A stretch of DNA of 64,000 nt from Roseococcus sp. SYP-B2431 (GCF_004336745.1 NZ_SJXD01000031.1:1-64000), one strand, 5' to 3'; counted from the first letter of the stretch, positions 19,992-30,048 are shown. Numbers and translations are program-made. The notes: a model not told the origin generated them from the sequence alone.

Positions 19992-21313
19992 TGGCCCCCG
20001 AGTTCCAGCTCGCGGCCATGGGCTTCGCCGGCCTGCTGCTGCTGATCGTGCTGCGCGCGCCCATCGCGCTCGCCATGCTGCTCGCCGGGGCCGCGGGCTA
20101 TGTCCACATCCTCGATGCGGCGGCGCTGCTCAACTATCTCAAGACCACGCCCTACCACCTCTTCGCCAGCTACACGCTGAGCGTCATCCCGCTCTTCATC
20201 CTGATGGGCGCGCTGGCCGAGCGCGGCGGCCTGGCGCGCGACCTCTTCGCCGCGGCCAATGCCCTGCTGGGGCGCCGGCCGGGCGGGCTCGCCATGTCGG
20301 TGATCGGCGCGAGCGCGGCCTTCGGCGCGGTCTGCGGCAGCTCGGTCGCGACCACCGCCACCTTCGGCCGCGCCGCGCTGCCGGAGCTGCTGCGCTACGG
20401 CTATGCGCCCGGCTTCGCAACCGGCACCATCGCCGTGGGCGGCACGCTCGGCATCCTCATCCCGCCCTCGGTGATCCTGGTGGTCTATGGCATCAGCACC
20501 GAGCAGAACGTGGCCAAGCTCTTCATGGCCGCGCTGGTCCCGGGCCTGCTGGCGACCGCCTTCTATCTCGTCGCCATCGCCCTCTGGATGCGCCGCCGGC
20601 CGGAGCTCGGCCCGCCGGCGCCGCCGCCGGCGCCCGGCGAGCGCCGCCGGGCCTTCCGCAACGTGATCCCGGTGCTCGGCATCGCCGTGCTGGTGATCGG
20701 CGGCATCTATGGCGGCGTCTTCACGCCCACCGAATCCGCCGGCGTCGGCTGCATCGGCGTGCTCGCCATCGGCCTCGCCCGCCGCAGCCTCGACCTGCGC
20801 GAGATCCGCACGGCGCTGCTGGCCACCGCCGAGACGACGGCGATGATCTACGCCATCCTCCTCGGCGCCGAGGTCTTCAACGCCTTCCTCGCCTTGTCCC
20901 AGGCGCCGGACCTGCTGGCGCAATGGGTTACCGAGCAGGACTTCTCTCCCTTGGGCGTGCTGGCGGCGCTGCTGCTCACCTATCTCGTCCTGGGCGCCGT
21001 CATGGACGAGCTGGCGATGATCCTGCTGACGCTGCCCGTCTTCTTCCCCGTCGTCACCGCGCTGGATTTCGGCCTGACCGGGGAGGAGACCGCCATCTGG
21101 TTCGGCATCCTGGTGCTGATCACCGTCGGCATCGGGCTCACGGCGCCGCCCATCGGGCTGAACGTCTTCGTCATCTCCGCCATCGCGCGGCAGGTGCCCA
21201 TCGCGCAGACCTATCGCGGCGTCCTGCCCTTCCTGGCGACGGACCTCCTCCGCCTGGGGCTCTGCGTGGCCTTCCCCGGCCTGAGCCTTTGGCTCGTGCG
21301 GCTGTTGACGTAG
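19991..21313 (+). CDS. dctM: TRAP transporter large permease (DctM family)
   Basis: Seen: 440 residues, about 12 membrane segments, from the ATG at 19991 that overlaps the dctQ stop. Typical DctM phrases include LSVIPLFILMGALAERGG, CGSSVATTATFGRAALPEL and GTLGILIPPSVILVVYG. Late in the chain, GIGLTAPPIGLNVFVI also fits. Known: the transport channel of TRAP systems in the inner membrane. It is followed after 9 bp by pcaH, so uptake and ring cleavage are on one transcript. Confidence 0.92.
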   Translation: MAPEFQLAAMGFAGLLLLIVLRAPIALAMLLAGAAGYVHILDAAALLNYLKTTPYHLFASYTLSVIPLFILMGALAERGGLARDLFAAANALLGRRPGGLAMSVIGASAAFGAVCGSSVATTATFGRAALPELLRYGYAPGFATGTIAVGGTLGILIPPSVILVVYGISTEQNVAKLFMAALVPGLLATAFYLVAIALWMRRRPELGPPAPPPAPGERRRAFRNVIPVLGIAVLVIGGIYGGVFTPTESAGVGCIGVLAIGLARRSLDLREIRTALLATAETTAMIYAILLGAEVFNAFLALSQAPDLLAQWVTEQDFSPLGVLAALLLTYLVLGAVMDELAMILLTLPVFFPVVTALDFGLTGEETAIWFGILVLITVGIGLTAPPIGLNVFVISAIARQVPIAQTYRGVLPFLATDLLRLGLCVAFPGLSLWLVRLLT

Positions 21314-21322
21314 GATCGCGCC

Positions 21323-22024
21323 ATGTCCGACCCGATCCCCTATGCGCGCGCGATCCCCGGCACCCAGCCGCCGCTCGACAGCGCCTCCTATGGCAGCACC
21401 CACCGGCGGGCACCGCGGCAGGAGCCCATTCGCGCGCCCGTCACCCTGACCGAGGCCACCTCCCCCCGCTTCGCCCTGCCCTCCCATGCCGACATGTCCA
21501 GGCTCGACGGCCATGCCGCCATGGGCGAGCGCATCATCGTCGCCGGCCGGGTGCTGGACGAGCGCGGCACGCCGCTGCGCGGCTCCATGGTCGAGGTCTG
21601 GCAGGCCAATGCCGCCGGCCGCTACCACCATGCGCGCGACCAGCACGACGCGCCCCTCGACCCGCATTTCTCCGGCCAGGGCCGCGTCTTCACCGACGAG
21701 GAGGGCTGGTACCGCTTCACCACCATCCGGCCCGGCGCCTATCCCTGGCGCAACCACCACAATGCCTGGCGGCCGGTGCACATCCATTTCAGCCTCTTCG
21801 GCCAGGGCTTCGCCCAACGCCTCGTCACCCAGATGTACTTTCCCGGCGACCCGCTGCTGGCGCTGGACCCGATCTTCCTCGCGACCGCCGACGAGAAGGC
21901 GCGCGAAAGGCTGATCGCCAGCTTCGACCTGGACATCACCCAGCCCGAATTCGCCCTCGGCTACCGCTTCGACATCACGCTGCGCGGCCCCTCGGCCACC
22001 CCCTTCGAAGAGGGCGAGGCGTGA
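21323..22024 (+). CDS. pcaH: Protocatechuate 3,4-dioxygenase beta subunit
   Basis: Seen: 233 residues. The four iron(III) ligands of intradiol dioxygenases are all present: Y101 (GRYHH), Y130 (GWYRF), H153 and H155 (VHIHFSLFG). The N-terminal extension (YGSTHRRAPRQEPI) matches PcaH. Known: with PcaG it opens protocatechuate between the two hydroxyls to 3-carboxy-cis,cis-muconate, the entry to the beta-ketoadipate pathway. It ends overlapping pcaG (GTGA). Confidence 0.93.
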   Translation: MSDPIPYARAIPGTQPPLDSASYGSTHRRAPRQEPIRAPVTLTEATSPRFALPSHADMSRLDGHAAMGERIIVAGRVLDERGTPLRGSMVEVWQANAAGRYHHARDQHDAPLDPHFSGQGRVFTDEEGWYRFTTIRPGAYPWRNHHNAWRPVHIHFSLFGQGFAQRLVTQMYFPGDPLLALDPIFLATADEKARERLIASFDLDITQPEFALGYRFDITLRGPSATPFEEGEA

Positions 22025-22569
22025 GCACCGCCCACCAGACCTCCGGTCCCTTCTGGCACCTCATCGACTTCCCCGAATGGGCCGACCTTCTGCGCGCGGA
22101 CGGCCCCAATGCCGGTGCCCCCCAGACATACGCAGGCGGCGAGCGCATCACGCTCCAGGGCACAGTCACCGACGGCGACGGCGCGCTCGTCACCGACGCC
22201 ATGATCGAGATCTGGCACGCCGACCCGGACGGCCGCTACGACGGCGCCTTCCAGGGCTTCGGCCGCTGCGCCACCGATGCCGAGGGCCGCTTCCGCTTCA
22301 CCACCCTCAAGCCCGGCCCGGTGCCCGGCCGCGGCAACACGCTGCAGGCGCCGCATGTGCAGATCGCGATCTTCGCGCGCGGGCTGCTGCGGCACCTCAC
22401 CACGCGCCTCTACTTCGCGGAGGAGCCGCTGAACGAGAGCGATCCGCTCCTCTCGCTCGTGCCCCCCGAGCGGCGCTGCACCCTGATCGCAACCCCGACC
22501 GTCCCCGGAACCTGGCAGCTCGACATCCGGCTGCAGGGCGGGGCGGAAACCGTCTTCCTGGAACTCTGA
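22021..22569 (+). CDS. pcaG: Protocatechuate 3,4-dioxygenase alpha subunit
   Basis: Seen: 182 residues from the GTG at 22021, overlapping the pcaH stop by 4 nt. It starts with the PcaG motif QTSGPFWHLI and has MIEIWHADPDGRYDG, APHVQIAIFARGLLRHLTTR, and a C-terminus ending TVFLEL. It lacks the full ligand set, as expected for the non-catalytic alpha chain. Known: forms the alpha-beta heterodimer around the active site. It is 4 bp from pcaB. Confidence 0.92.
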   Translation: MSTAHQTSGPFWHLIDFPEWADLLRADGPNAGAPQTYAGGERITLQGTVTDGDGALVTDAMIEIWHADPDGRYDGAFQGFGRCATDAEGRFRFTTLKPGPVPGRGNTLQAPHVQIAIFARGLLRHLTTRLYFAEEPLNESDPLLSLVPPERRCTLIATPTVPGTWQLDIRLQGGAETVFLEL

Positions 22570-22573
22570 GCCC

Positions 22574-23920
22574 ATGCCCGTGAATCCCGCCGACTCGCCC
22601 GTCATGGGCGCGCTCTACGGCACCGACGCCATGCGCGCCGCCATGGGCGAGCGCGCCTTCCTCCAGCGCATGCTCGACTTCGAGGCCGCGCTGGCCCGCG
22701 CGCAGTCGCGCCTCGGCATCGTGCCGGTCGCGGCCGCCACCGCCATCACCGAGGCCGCCTCGGTCGACAAGCTGGACTTCGCGGCCCTGGCCGATGCCAC
22801 GCGCAACACCGGCTACCCGGTCGTCGGCCTGGTGAAGCAGCTCACCGCCGCCGCCGGCCCCGAGGCCGGCCGCTGGACCCATTGGGGCGCCACCACGCAG
22901 GACGTGATGGACACCGCGGTGGTGCTGCAGATGCGCCAGGGCTTCGCGCTCATCCGCGGCGAGCTGATGGAGCTGAACGGCGCGCTCGCCGCGCTCGCGA
23001 AGCGCCATCGCGGCACCATCATGGCCGGGCGCACGCATCTCCAGCACGCCCTGCCGGTCACCTTCGGCTACAAGGTCGCGGTCTGGCTCTCGCCGCTCAT
23101 CACCATGGTCGAGCGGCTCGACCAGCTCCGCCCGCGCGTGGAGCGGCTGGAGCTCGGCGGAGCGGCTGGCACGCTGGCCTCGCTCGGCAGCCAGGGAATC
23201 GCCGTCCAGCGCGAGCTGGCGCGCGAGCTCGGCCTCGCCTGCCCCGATATCCCCTGGCATGTTGCCCGCGACGGCATCGCGGAGGCGATCAACTTCCTCG
23301 GCCTCGTCTGCGGCGCGCTCTCCAAGATCGCGACGGATGTGATGCTGCTCATGCAGACCGAGGTCGCGGAGGTGAACGAGCCGCATGTCTTCGGCCGGGG
23401 CGGCAGCTCCACCATGCCGCAGAAGCGCAACCCGATCTCCTGCGAGTACATCATCGCCCAGTCGCGCGGCGTGCACGCGCTGGTGCCGCAGGTGCTGGCC
23501 GCCATGGCGCAGGACCTGGAGCGCGGCACCGGCCCCTGGCAGGCCGAGCTGCTGGCCATCGGCCAGGCCTTCAACCTCACCCATGGCGCGCTGGCCCAGG
23601 CGCGCTTCCTGGCCGAGGGGCTGGTGGTGGACCCGGCCCGCATGCTGAAGAACCTGGCCGCCACGGGCGGGCTCATCGCCTCGGAGCAGGTGATGATGGA
23701 GCTGGCCCCGATCCTCGGCCGCGGCGAGGCGCACCACGTCGTGAACAATGCCTGCGACGTGGCGATCGCCCAGGGCATCCCCCTGGCCCAGGCGCTGCAG
23801 CAGGTGCCCGAGATCACCACCCGCGTGGAACCCGCGATGATCACGGCCATGTGCAACCCCGAGAACTACCTGGGCAGCGCCATGACCTTCGTTGACCAGG
23901 TGATCGAACGGATGCGCTGA
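22574..23920 (+). CDS. pcaB: 3-carboxy-cis,cis-muconate cycloisomerase
   Basis: Seen: 448 residues of the fumarase/aspartase superfamily, with the signature GGSSTMPQKRNPISCEY and the catalytic-region phrases GRTHLQHALPVTFGYK and HWGATTQDVMDT. Known: the third reaction of the protocatechuate branch, giving gamma-carboxymuconolactone. Position directly after pcaG makes the assignment firm. pcaC, pcaD and the thiolase steps are not in the window, so the rest of the pathway must be elsewhere. Confidence 0.92.
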   Translation: MPVNPADSPVMGALYGTDAMRAAMGERAFLQRMLDFEAALARAQSRLGIVPVAAATAITEAASVDKLDFAALADATRNTGYPVVGLVKQLTAAAGPEAGRWTHWGATTQDVMDTAVVLQMRQGFALIRGELMELNGALAALAKRHRGTIMAGRTHLQHALPVTFGYKVAVWLSPLITMVERLDQLRPRVERLELGGAAGTLASLGSQGIAVQRELARELGLACPDIPWHVARDGIAEAINFLGLVCGALSKIATDVMLLMQTEVAEVNEPHVFGRGGSSTMPQKRNPISCEYIIAQSRGVHALVPQVLAAMAQDLERGTGPWQAELLAIGQAFNLTHGALAQARFLAEGLVVDPARMLKNLAATGGLIASEQVMMELAPILGRGEAHHVVNNACDVAIAQGIPLAQALQQVPEITTRVEPAMITAMCNPENYLGSAMTFVDQVIERMR

Positions 23921-23927
23921 CCCGTTC

Positions 23928-24302
23928 TCACGGGATCACGAAGCGCCCCTGCAGCCGGTGGCCGTCCGCCAGCTGCCCCGTGAAGACGATGCGCGCCCCC
24001 GCCTCCAGCGGGGCCGGGGCGCTGCCGGCGAGGCGGTTCGGCGAGGCGGGGGTCAGCGGCACGTTCACCGTCCGCCCGCCCGACTGCACCACGAGCCGGC
24101 CGCTGGCACCCTGCGTGGCCATCGGCCGGCTGCCCTCCGTCAGGATCACCTGCGCCGCCGCGCCCGAGATCACGAGCTCGTAGGTATGGCCGTGCTCGGT
24201 GGCGATCGGGCCGCCATTGGGGCCCCGCGGCGCCTGGGCCAGCGCCAGCCCGGGAAGGGCCAGCGCCGGAGCCCCGAGCAGGACGCGCCGTGTGACGTTC
24301 AT
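23928..24302 (-). CDS. Small exported protein of the metal-efflux operon
   Basis: Seen: 124 residues from the ATG at 24302, chosen because GGAGAAG lies 5 nt upstream; an ATG at 24314 overlapping the RND stop is the alternative. Signal peptide MNVTRRVLLGAPALALPGLA with ALAQA cleavage and a paired arginine. The mature domain has GPNGGPIATEHGHTYELV and GRTVNVPLTPASPNRL, a pattern shared with small beta domains found in or beside CusB-type adaptors. The HGH could bind a metal. It is the last gene of the four-gene efflux operon. Function unknown; a periplasmic metal-binding accessory is an inference. Confidence 0.7.
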   Translation of the reverse strand: MNVTRRVLLGAPALALPGLALAQAPRGPNGGPIATEHGHTYELVISGAAAQVILTEGSRPMATQGASGRLVVQSGGRTVNVPLTPASPNRLAGSAPAPLEAGARIVFTGQLADGHRLQGRFVIP

Positions 24303-24313
24303 GATCTTCTCCA

Positions 24314-27300
24314 TCAATAGGCGGCCGAGGCCGCGTCGCGCAGCGGCCGGTCCGCGTGATCGGCGGCCAGCCGCGCCAAAGCCCGGCGCCCGAAGCGCCG
24401 GATGAGCAGCGGCGTCAGCGCCGCATCCAGGATCGTCGCGCTGATGAGCCCGCCGAAGATCGTCACCGCCACCGGATGCAGGATCTCCCGTCCCGGCTCG
24501 CCGGCGCCGAAGAGCAGCGGCGTGAGCGCGAGGCCCGCCGAGAGCGCGGTCATCAGCACCGGCGCCACGCGCTCCTCGCTGCCGCGCAGGATCAGGCGGC
24601 GCCCCCAGCGCTCGCCCTCGAAGAGCGCGAGGTTGAGCGTGTGGCTCACCTTCAGGATGCCGTTGCGCGCGCTGATGCCGGCCAGCGTGATGAAGCCCAC
24701 CATCGAGGCCACCGAGAGCGGCAGGCCGAAGAGCCACAGCGCCGCCACGCTGCCCGTCAGCGCGAGCGGGATGTTCCCCATCACGATCAGCGCCAGCGCC
24801 GCCGAGCGGTAGCGGGAGAAGAGGACGACGAAGACCAGCGCGAGCGAGACCAGCGAAAGCAGGCCGATGGTCCGTGCCGCCTCCCGCTGCGCCTGGACCG
24901 TACCCTCGATGACCACCGAATAGCCCTGCGGCAGCGGTGCCTGGTCCAGCGCCGCCCGCATGTCGCGCACGAGGGAGGCGGCATCCCGCGCCCCATCCGT
25001 GTTGCCGGAGACGACGATACGCCGCTGCCCGCCCTCGCGCAGGATCTGGTTGGGCCCGTCCACCTCCTCCACGGAGGCGATGAGCCGCAGCGGGATATGC
25101 CCGCCGGGCGTCGCCACCAGCAGCTCGCCCAGTCCCTCGGTCGTGCGGTCGCGGTCGGCGAGGCGCACCACCACGTCGAAGCGGCGCACGCCGTCCACGA
25201 TCTGCGAGACGATGCGCCCATTGGAGAGCCCTTCCAGCGCCGTGTTGAGCGCCGCCGGCGTGATGCCGTAGAGCGAGGCTTGGGCATAGTCCGGCAGCAC
25301 GCGCAGCTGCGGGATGCGCACCTGCCGCTCCACCTGGAGATCCACCAGGCCGGGGATGGCGGCGAAGCGCGCGCGCAGCCCCTCGGCCAGCGTGCCGAGC
25401 GTGTCGAAATCCGGCCCGAAGAGCTTCACGGCGATTTCGGCCCGCACGCCGGAGAGCATGTGGTCCAGCCGGTGCCGGATGGGCTGGCCCAGGTTGAGCT
25501 GCGCCGGCAGCGGCGCCAGTCGCGCGCGGATCTCCGCCAGCACCGCCTCACGGCCTCTCCCGGAGGGCCGCAGCGCCACGTCCAGCTCGCTGACATGCAC
25601 GCCCTCCGCATGCTCGTCCAGCTCGGCCCGCCCCGTGCGGCGGCCCACGGTGACGACCTCGGGCACCTCCGCCACCAGCCCTTCCGCGAGGGCGCCGAGC
25701 CGGCTCGATTCCGGCAGCGATATGCCGGGACGGAAGGAGAGCGTGACGAGCACCGTCCCCTCGTTGAAGGAAGGCAGGAAGGCGCGCGGCAGGTTCCACG
25801 CGCCCCAGGCGGCGGCACCGAACATCAGCAGCACCGTGGCATAGACCACGCGCGGCGCCGCCAGGCCCCGCAGCACCATGGCGCGGTTCAGCCGCTTCAT
25901 CGCCCGCAGCACGAAGCTGTCCTGCCCTTGCGACGAACGCCGGTGTCCCAGCAGCCAGTAGGACAGCACCGGCGTCAGCGTCACGGAGACCACGAGGCTC
26001 GCCAGGATCGCCACGATATAGGCCACGCCCAGCGGGGCGAAGAGCCGCCCCTCGATCCCCGGCAGCGCGAAGAGCGGCACGAAGACCAGCACCACGATCA
26101 TCGTCGCGTAGACGATTCCCGAGCGCACCTCCTGGCTCGCGGCCGCGACGACGGAAAGGATGGGATGCGGCTCCGCCCGCGCCGCGTTCTCGCGCAGGCG
26201 GCGCAGGATGTTCTCCACATCCACCACCGCATCGTCCACCAGCTCGCCGATGGCGATGGCGATGCCGCCCAGCGTCATGGTGTTGATGGTCAGCCCCGCG
26301 AGATGGAAGACCACCACCGTCGCCAGCACCGAGACCGGGATGGCCACCAGCGAGATCGCCGTCGCGCGCACGTCCAGCAGGAAGAGGATCAGCACCACCG
26401 TCACCACCAGCGCCGCCTCCAGCAGCACGCGCTCGACGTTGCGGATGGAGGTCGCGATGAAGTCCGCCTGGCGGAACTGCACGCGCGTGGCCTCCATGCC
26501 GGCGGGAAGGCCGCGCTGAATCTCGGCCAGCGCCGCCTCGACGGCGCGCGTCACGGCGATCGTGTCCGCGCCCGGCTGCTTCTGCACGCCGACGATGACC
26601 GCCGGCCCGCCCATGAAGCCCGCATCGCCGCGGCGCGGGCGCGCGGCGAATTCCACCGCCGCCACCTGATGCAGCAGGATGGGCGCGGCCTGCCCCACGC
26701 GCAGCGCCACCGGCGTGTCGCGCAGATCCTCCAGCCGCCGCGTGAGGCCGAGGTTGCGGATGAGGTATTCCCGCCCCTGCTGGTCCACGAAGCCGCCGCC
26801 CGTATTGGCGCCGAAGCGCGCCACCGCCGCCTCGATCTGCGCGGCACTCACGTCCAGCGCCTGCATGGCCGCCGGATCGGGCGTCACGCGATACTGCCGC
26901 ACCTCGCCGCCGATCGGGATGACCTGCGCCACCCCCGGGATGGCCAGCAGCCGCGGGCGGATGGCGAAGTCCGCGGCCTCGCGCGTCTCCATGGGCGACA
27001 GCCCGCGCGCCGTCACCGCGACCAGCATGATCTCGCCCATGATGGAGCTGACCGGCCCCATCACCGGGTTCAGCCCCGCCGGCAGCCCGGCGCGCACCAG
27101 CCCCAGCCGCTCGGCCACGAGCTGGCGGCTGCGGTAGAGCTCGGCCGACCAGTCGAACTCCACATAGACGATGGAGAGCGCCACGGAGGAGACCGAGCGC
27201 ACGCGGGTCACGCCCGGCATGCCGTTCATCGCCGCCTCGATGGGGAAGGAGACCAGCCGCTCCACCTCCTCGGGGGCGAGGCCCTCGGCTTCCGTCAGCA

Positions 27301-27445
27301 GCGTGACGGTCGGGCGGTTGAGGTCGGGGAAGACGTCCACCGGCACCTTGGGCAGCACGAAGGCGCCATAGGCCATCAGGACCGCCGCCGCGGCGAGGAC
27401 GAGCAGGCGGTTGCGCAGGCTCGCGGAGACGAGGGCGGCGAACAT
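24314..27445 (-). CDS. Heavy-metal RND efflux pump, inner-membrane subunit (CusA/CzcA family)
   Basis: Seen: 1043 residues, 12 membrane segments with two large periplasmic loops, N-terminal [20 protein letters not shown]. The proton-relay helix in segment 4 reads [15 protein letters not shown]. Known: HME-RND pumps use the proton gradient to expel metal ions through a CusC-like channel. The segment-4 motif differs from both the classical CzcA form (DFGxxxDGAVxxVEN) and the CusA form (AIGxMVDAAIVxxEN), so the metal is not assignable from sequence alone. Its start overlaps the adaptor stop by 1 nt and its stop overlaps a possible start of the next gene. No outer-membrane channel gene is present. 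Confidence 0.9.
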   Translation of the reverse strand: MFAALVSASLRNRLLVLAAAAVLMAYGAFVLPKVPVDVFPDLNRPTVTLLTEAEGLAPEEVERLVSFPIEAAMNGMPGVTRVRSVSSVALSIVYVEFDWSAELYRSRQLVAERLGLVRAGLPAGLNPVMGPVSSIMGEIMLVAVTARGLSPMETREAADFAIRPRLLAIPGVAQVIPIGGEVRQYRVTPDPAAMQALDVSAAQIEAAVARFGANTGGGFVDQQGREYLIRNLGLTRRLEDLRDTPVALRVGQAAPILLHQVAAVEFAARPRRGDAGFMGGPAVIVGVQKQPGADTIAVTRAVEAALAEIQRGLPAGMEATRVQFRQADFIATSIRNVERVLLEAALVVTVVLILFLLDVRATAISLVAIPVSVLATVVVFHLAGLTINTMTLGGIAIAIGELVDDAVVDVENILRRLRENAARAEPHPILSVVAAASQEVRSGIVYATMIVVLVFVPLFALPGIEGRLFAPLGVAYIVAILASLVVSVTLTPVLSYWLLGHRRSSQGQDSFVLRAMKRLNRAMVLRGLAAPRVVYATVLLMFGAAAWGAWNLPRAFLPSFNEGTVLVTLSFRPGISLPESSRLGALAEGLVAEVPEVVTVGRRTGRAELDEHAEGVHVSELDVALRPSGRGREAVLAEIRARLAPLPAQLNLGQPIRHRLDHMLSGVRAEIAVKLFGPDFDTLGTLAEGLRARFAAIPGLVDLQVERQVRIPQLRVLPDYAQASLYGITPAALNTALEGLSNGRIVSQIVDGVRRFDVVVRLADRDRTTEGLGELLVATPGGHIPLRLIASVEEVDGPNQILREGGQRRIVVSGNTDGARDAASLVRDMRAALDQAPLPQGYSVVIEGTVQAQREAARTIGLLSLVSLALVFVVLFSRYRSAALALIVMGNIPLALTGSVAALWLFGLPLSVASMVGFITLAGISARNGILKVSHTLNLALFEGERWGRRLILRGSEERVAPVLMTALSAGLALTPLLFGAGEPGREILHPVAVTIFGGLISATILDAALTPLLIRRFGRRALARLAADHADRPLRDAASAAY

Positions 27446-29103
27446 CAGCGGATCTGGTTCACGAGGCCGGCGCCCTGCACCACCACACGCTCGCCCGGCC
27501 GCAGCCCGGCGGCCACCAGCACGCGCGCGGCGTCGATCGGCTCGACGCGCACGGCGGCGGCCGAGAAGGTCTCGGGCTCGCCATGCCGCCAGACGACGCT
27601 CTCGCCATTCGCCGCGCGCACCACGGCGGCGCGCGGCAGGATCAGCCCGCGCAGGTTCTCCGCGAGCCGCGCCACCACCCGCACCGGCTGGCCGAGCGGA
27701 AGGCCCGCCGGCGCGTCCTCGATGCGGAACTGCACCAGCGTCGCCTGCTGCTGCAGTGCCTGGCCGAAGCCCTGCAGGGTGAGCCGCATGGGCGCGCCGT
27801 CGCCGATCGCGGCGGTGGCGTCCTGCACCTCCAGCCGCGCAGCATCGGGGCCATAGACCAGCGCCTCCACCCAGAGCCCGCCTGGGTCGAGGATCTGGAA
27901 CAGGATGTCCTGCGCCTGCACCACCTGCCCCGCCACCACGCGCGCGACGGCGACGATGCCGTCCGCCGGGGCGCGGATCGCCTCGGGCTCGACGCGGTTC
28001 GCGCCGATGAGCGCGCGGCGGCGGCGCAGCCCGTCCAGCTCGATCTCGGTGTCGATGACCTGCACCCGCGTGCCGGCGCCGCTCGCCACCAGCGAGCGCG
28101 CGCGGTTCAGCCGCGCCTCGGCGCCGGCGATGAGCTGGTCGATCTCGCCCGAGCGCTCGGCGATCGTGGTGCGGTCCGCGATGGGCAGCGGCACCTCCAC
28201 CAGCGCGAGCACCTCGCCGCGGCGCACCTGCTGGCCGAGGCGCGGCAGCCCGCCCTCCGGCGGCGTCACGCGGCCGCCGGCGATGCTCTGGGCGAGGCCG
28301 CCCCGGTTGGGGTCGGCCACGACGCGGCCGACCAGCGTGACGGCGCGGCGCGCCTCCCCCTCACGCAGGGTGACGGTGCGCAGCTCCAGCAGGCGCTGGC
28401 TGATCTTGGGAAGGAAGACGGCACCGTCCGGCAGGCGCTGCGGCGCGTCGATCGCGCCGGAGGGGGCGGGCCCGGCCGCATGGTCGTGGCCCTCATGCGC
28501 CCGGGCGGGCATCGCCAGCACGAGCAGCAGCGCCGCCGCGACCCGCCGGCGCCGGGGGCGCAGCAGCATGGCCAGCAGGAAGCCGCCCGCCACGCCGCCG
28601 CCGATGGGGAACCAGGGCCGGTGCGCGGCCCATTCGAGGGCGGCCTGCCAGGGATCCTCATGCGGGCCGGCATGCGGGTCGGGCGGCGGCAGGGCGGGCA
28701 GCGTGCCGAGGAGCAGGTCGTCCCCGATCGCGCCGGTGATGGAGAAGACCAGCTCCAAGGGCGTGCCCCTGGCCGCCAGCGCCTCGGAATGCAGGAGGTA
28801 GGTGCCGTTCGGTTGCGGCTCGGCGGCGATGGCGGCTTCGCCCAGGGTGGCCTCGCTCAGGGTGGCCTCGATGCGCGCATCGGCGACCGGCGCATTGCCG
28901 TCGAAGCGGTCGAGCCAGATCCGGAGACGGTCGGCCGCCTCGCGCACGGCGACGAGCTCGTAGAGCTCCGAGTGCACGGCGATGCGCGGCCGGGCGGGCG
29001 CCGCGGCCGCGGGCGCCTCGTCATGCCCCTCATGGGCCAGGGCGGGCGCAGAGAAGGTGAGGGCGCAGGCCAGGACGGCACGGCGCAGGACGCGATGGAA
29101 CAT
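27445..29103 (-). CDS. RND efflux periplasmic adaptor with duplicated His-rich segment
   Basis: Seen: 552 residues, longer than typical adaptors (about 400). A signal peptide ([10 protein letters not shown]) leads into HEGHDEAP, a beta domain of about 120 residues, a membrane segment ([17 protein letters not shown]), then a second signal-like stretch ([14 protein letters not shown]) followed by HEGHDHAAG and the adaptor proper: hairpin, lipoyl-like and beta-barrel domains ending [13 protein letters not shown]. Inference: a fusion of a small membrane-anchored HEGHD protein with a complete adaptor, in which the second cleavage signal survives as an internal segment. Histidine clusters could bind copper, zinc or similar ions. 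Second gene of the operon. Confidence 0.85.
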   Translation of the reverse strand: MFHRVLRRAVLACALTFSAPALAHEGHDEAPAAAAPARPRIAVHSELYELVAVREAADRLRIWLDRFDGNAPVADARIEATLSEATLGEAAIAAEPQPNGTYLLHSEALAARGTPLELVFSITGAIGDDLLLGTLPALPPPDPHAGPHEDPWQAALEWAAHRPWFPIGGGVAGGFLLAMLLRPRRRRVAAALLLVLAMPARAHEGHDHAAGPAPSGAIDAPQRLPDGAVFLPKISQRLLELRTVTLREGEARRAVTLVGRVVADPNRGGLAQSIAGGRVTPPEGGLPRLGQQVRRGEVLALVEVPLPIADRTTIAERSGEIDQLIAGAEARLNRARSLVASGAGTRVQVIDTEIELDGLRRRRALIGANRVEPEAIRAPADGIVAVARVVAGQVVQAQDILFQILDPGGLWVEALVYGPDAARLEVQDATAAIGDGAPMRLTLQGFGQALQQQATLVQFRIEDAPAGLPLGQPVRVVARLAENLRGLILPRAAVVRAANGESVVWRHGEPETFSAAAVRVEPIDAARVLVAAGLRPGERVVVQGAGLVNQIR

Positions 29104-29167
29104 GGGAACGGGCCTTCCGGCGGGACGCGATGCGAGACGCAGCGCGGCTGCCGGAGGGCCGCCGCGC

Positions 29168-29530
29168 TCAGGCGATCGCGATCAGCCTGGGGGGCCTTTG
29201 CGGCCGGTCGCCGGCATGGCCGAGGCGGAATGTGTCGAAGCCGCCCCAGGCCGTGCGGAAGGTCGAGGCCGGCGCGGCGGGGCGAAAATCCAGTGGCGGC
29301 AGCGAGGCCGCGTGGCACATCGCGCAATGCACCTCGCAGGGCGCCGCCTTGCCGTCCGGCTCGTGGCCGTCCTGGATCGATGGCAGAGAAACCTCGACGC
29401 CCAGGCTATCGAAAACATGGCTCTCGAAGGCATGCGCATGGGGCGCGGCCCCGAGGAGCAGGAGCGCCATCAGGACGGGCAGCATCCGCCGGGCGATTCC
29501 ATGAAGGCGCATCAGGACCATGCCCGTCAC
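29168..29530 (-). CDS. Small exported Cys/His protein at the head of the efflux operon
   Basis: Seen: 120 residues from a GTG at 29530 (ATGs at 29521 and 29512 are equally possible). N-terminal hydrophobic signal (MLPVLMALLLLGAAPHAHA) followed by a short mature part with CEVHCAMCHAASLPPLDF. The C-x3-C-x2-C cluster with flanking histidines suggests a metal site. Known: small signal-bearing proteins of this size often open copper or other metal operons. It lies 64 bp upstream of the adaptor on the same strand. I cannot place it in a named family. Confidence 0.65.
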   Translation of the reverse strand: MTGMVLMRLHGIARRMLPVLMALLLLGAAPHAHAFESHVFDSLGVEVSLPSIQDGHEPDGKAAPCEVHCAMCHAASLPPLDFRPAAPASTFRTAWGGFDTFRLGHAGDRPQRPPRLIAIA

Positions 29531-29572
29531 GGGTATCCCGCGGGAGTGGCGGCGGTCAATAGCTGGGGATGG

Positions 29573-30048
29573 TTAGGGTCGCGGTGAAATCCAGTCCGCG
29601 TCCAGCTCATCTTCGGCTGCCGGTTCCTCAGACGCGTGAGGATCGCCGAAAAGCTCCCACCCTTCACCGTCAGCGCTACGGTCCTCGCGATGGAATGACC
29701 ACCATGTCGACCCCGTGCTGCGCTCCTTGGTCCTCACCTTTGCTGCCACATGGACGCTTCCGGCGACGAGATACTCTGGCCGCATAGAATCTCGCAGGTT
29801 CACGAAGACGTAGGCATGAGAGTCGGATTTCACCTTCAGCCCGTGGCGGCCAACGAGCCAGAAGCGAGCCGGCCTGGCGTTAGTCTTCACCTGCACAGAC
29901 CACGCCTTCTGACAGAGCTGGTCCGTCACAGCAGATCAGCACCGGCCGCGCTCCTGGACGTCAGAGAGACGATAAAGCCGAGCTTCGATAGCTCAGCGGC
30001 AACAAGGAATACGCCCTGCATTCCGGTCATTTGGCCCTTGGACGCCAT
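29573..30048 (-). pseudogene. Frameshifted PD-(D/E)xK-like nuclease-domain protein
   Basis: Seen: two abutting frames on the minus strand. Frame 1 begins ATG at 30048 and reads MASKGQMTGMQGVFLVAAEL then SKLGFIVSLTSRSAAGADLL, hitting TGA at about 29928. Frame 2 continues without overlap as VTDQLCQKAWSVQVKTNARP and runs to 29573. Adding one base near 29930 (CTGTGACG to CTGGTGACG) joins them into about 158 residues. The joined chain has an Asp (GADLL) followed 15-20 residues later by VQVKT, the D...Q-x-K layout of restriction-like nuclease folds, and the break falls between the two. Lower GC than flanks. Either a decaying foreign gene or a sequencing error. Confidence 0.7.

Noticed and set aside
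19904-21817. Long open frame opposite dctM/pcaH
   Set aside because: Composition-driven shadow; the plus-strand genes have complete family signatures.
24356-27856. Very long open frame on the plus strand opposite the RND and adaptor genes
   Set aside because: It is antisense to clearly recognised genes and rich in His, Arg and Gln, as expected from GC-rich third positions. No domain is recognisable.
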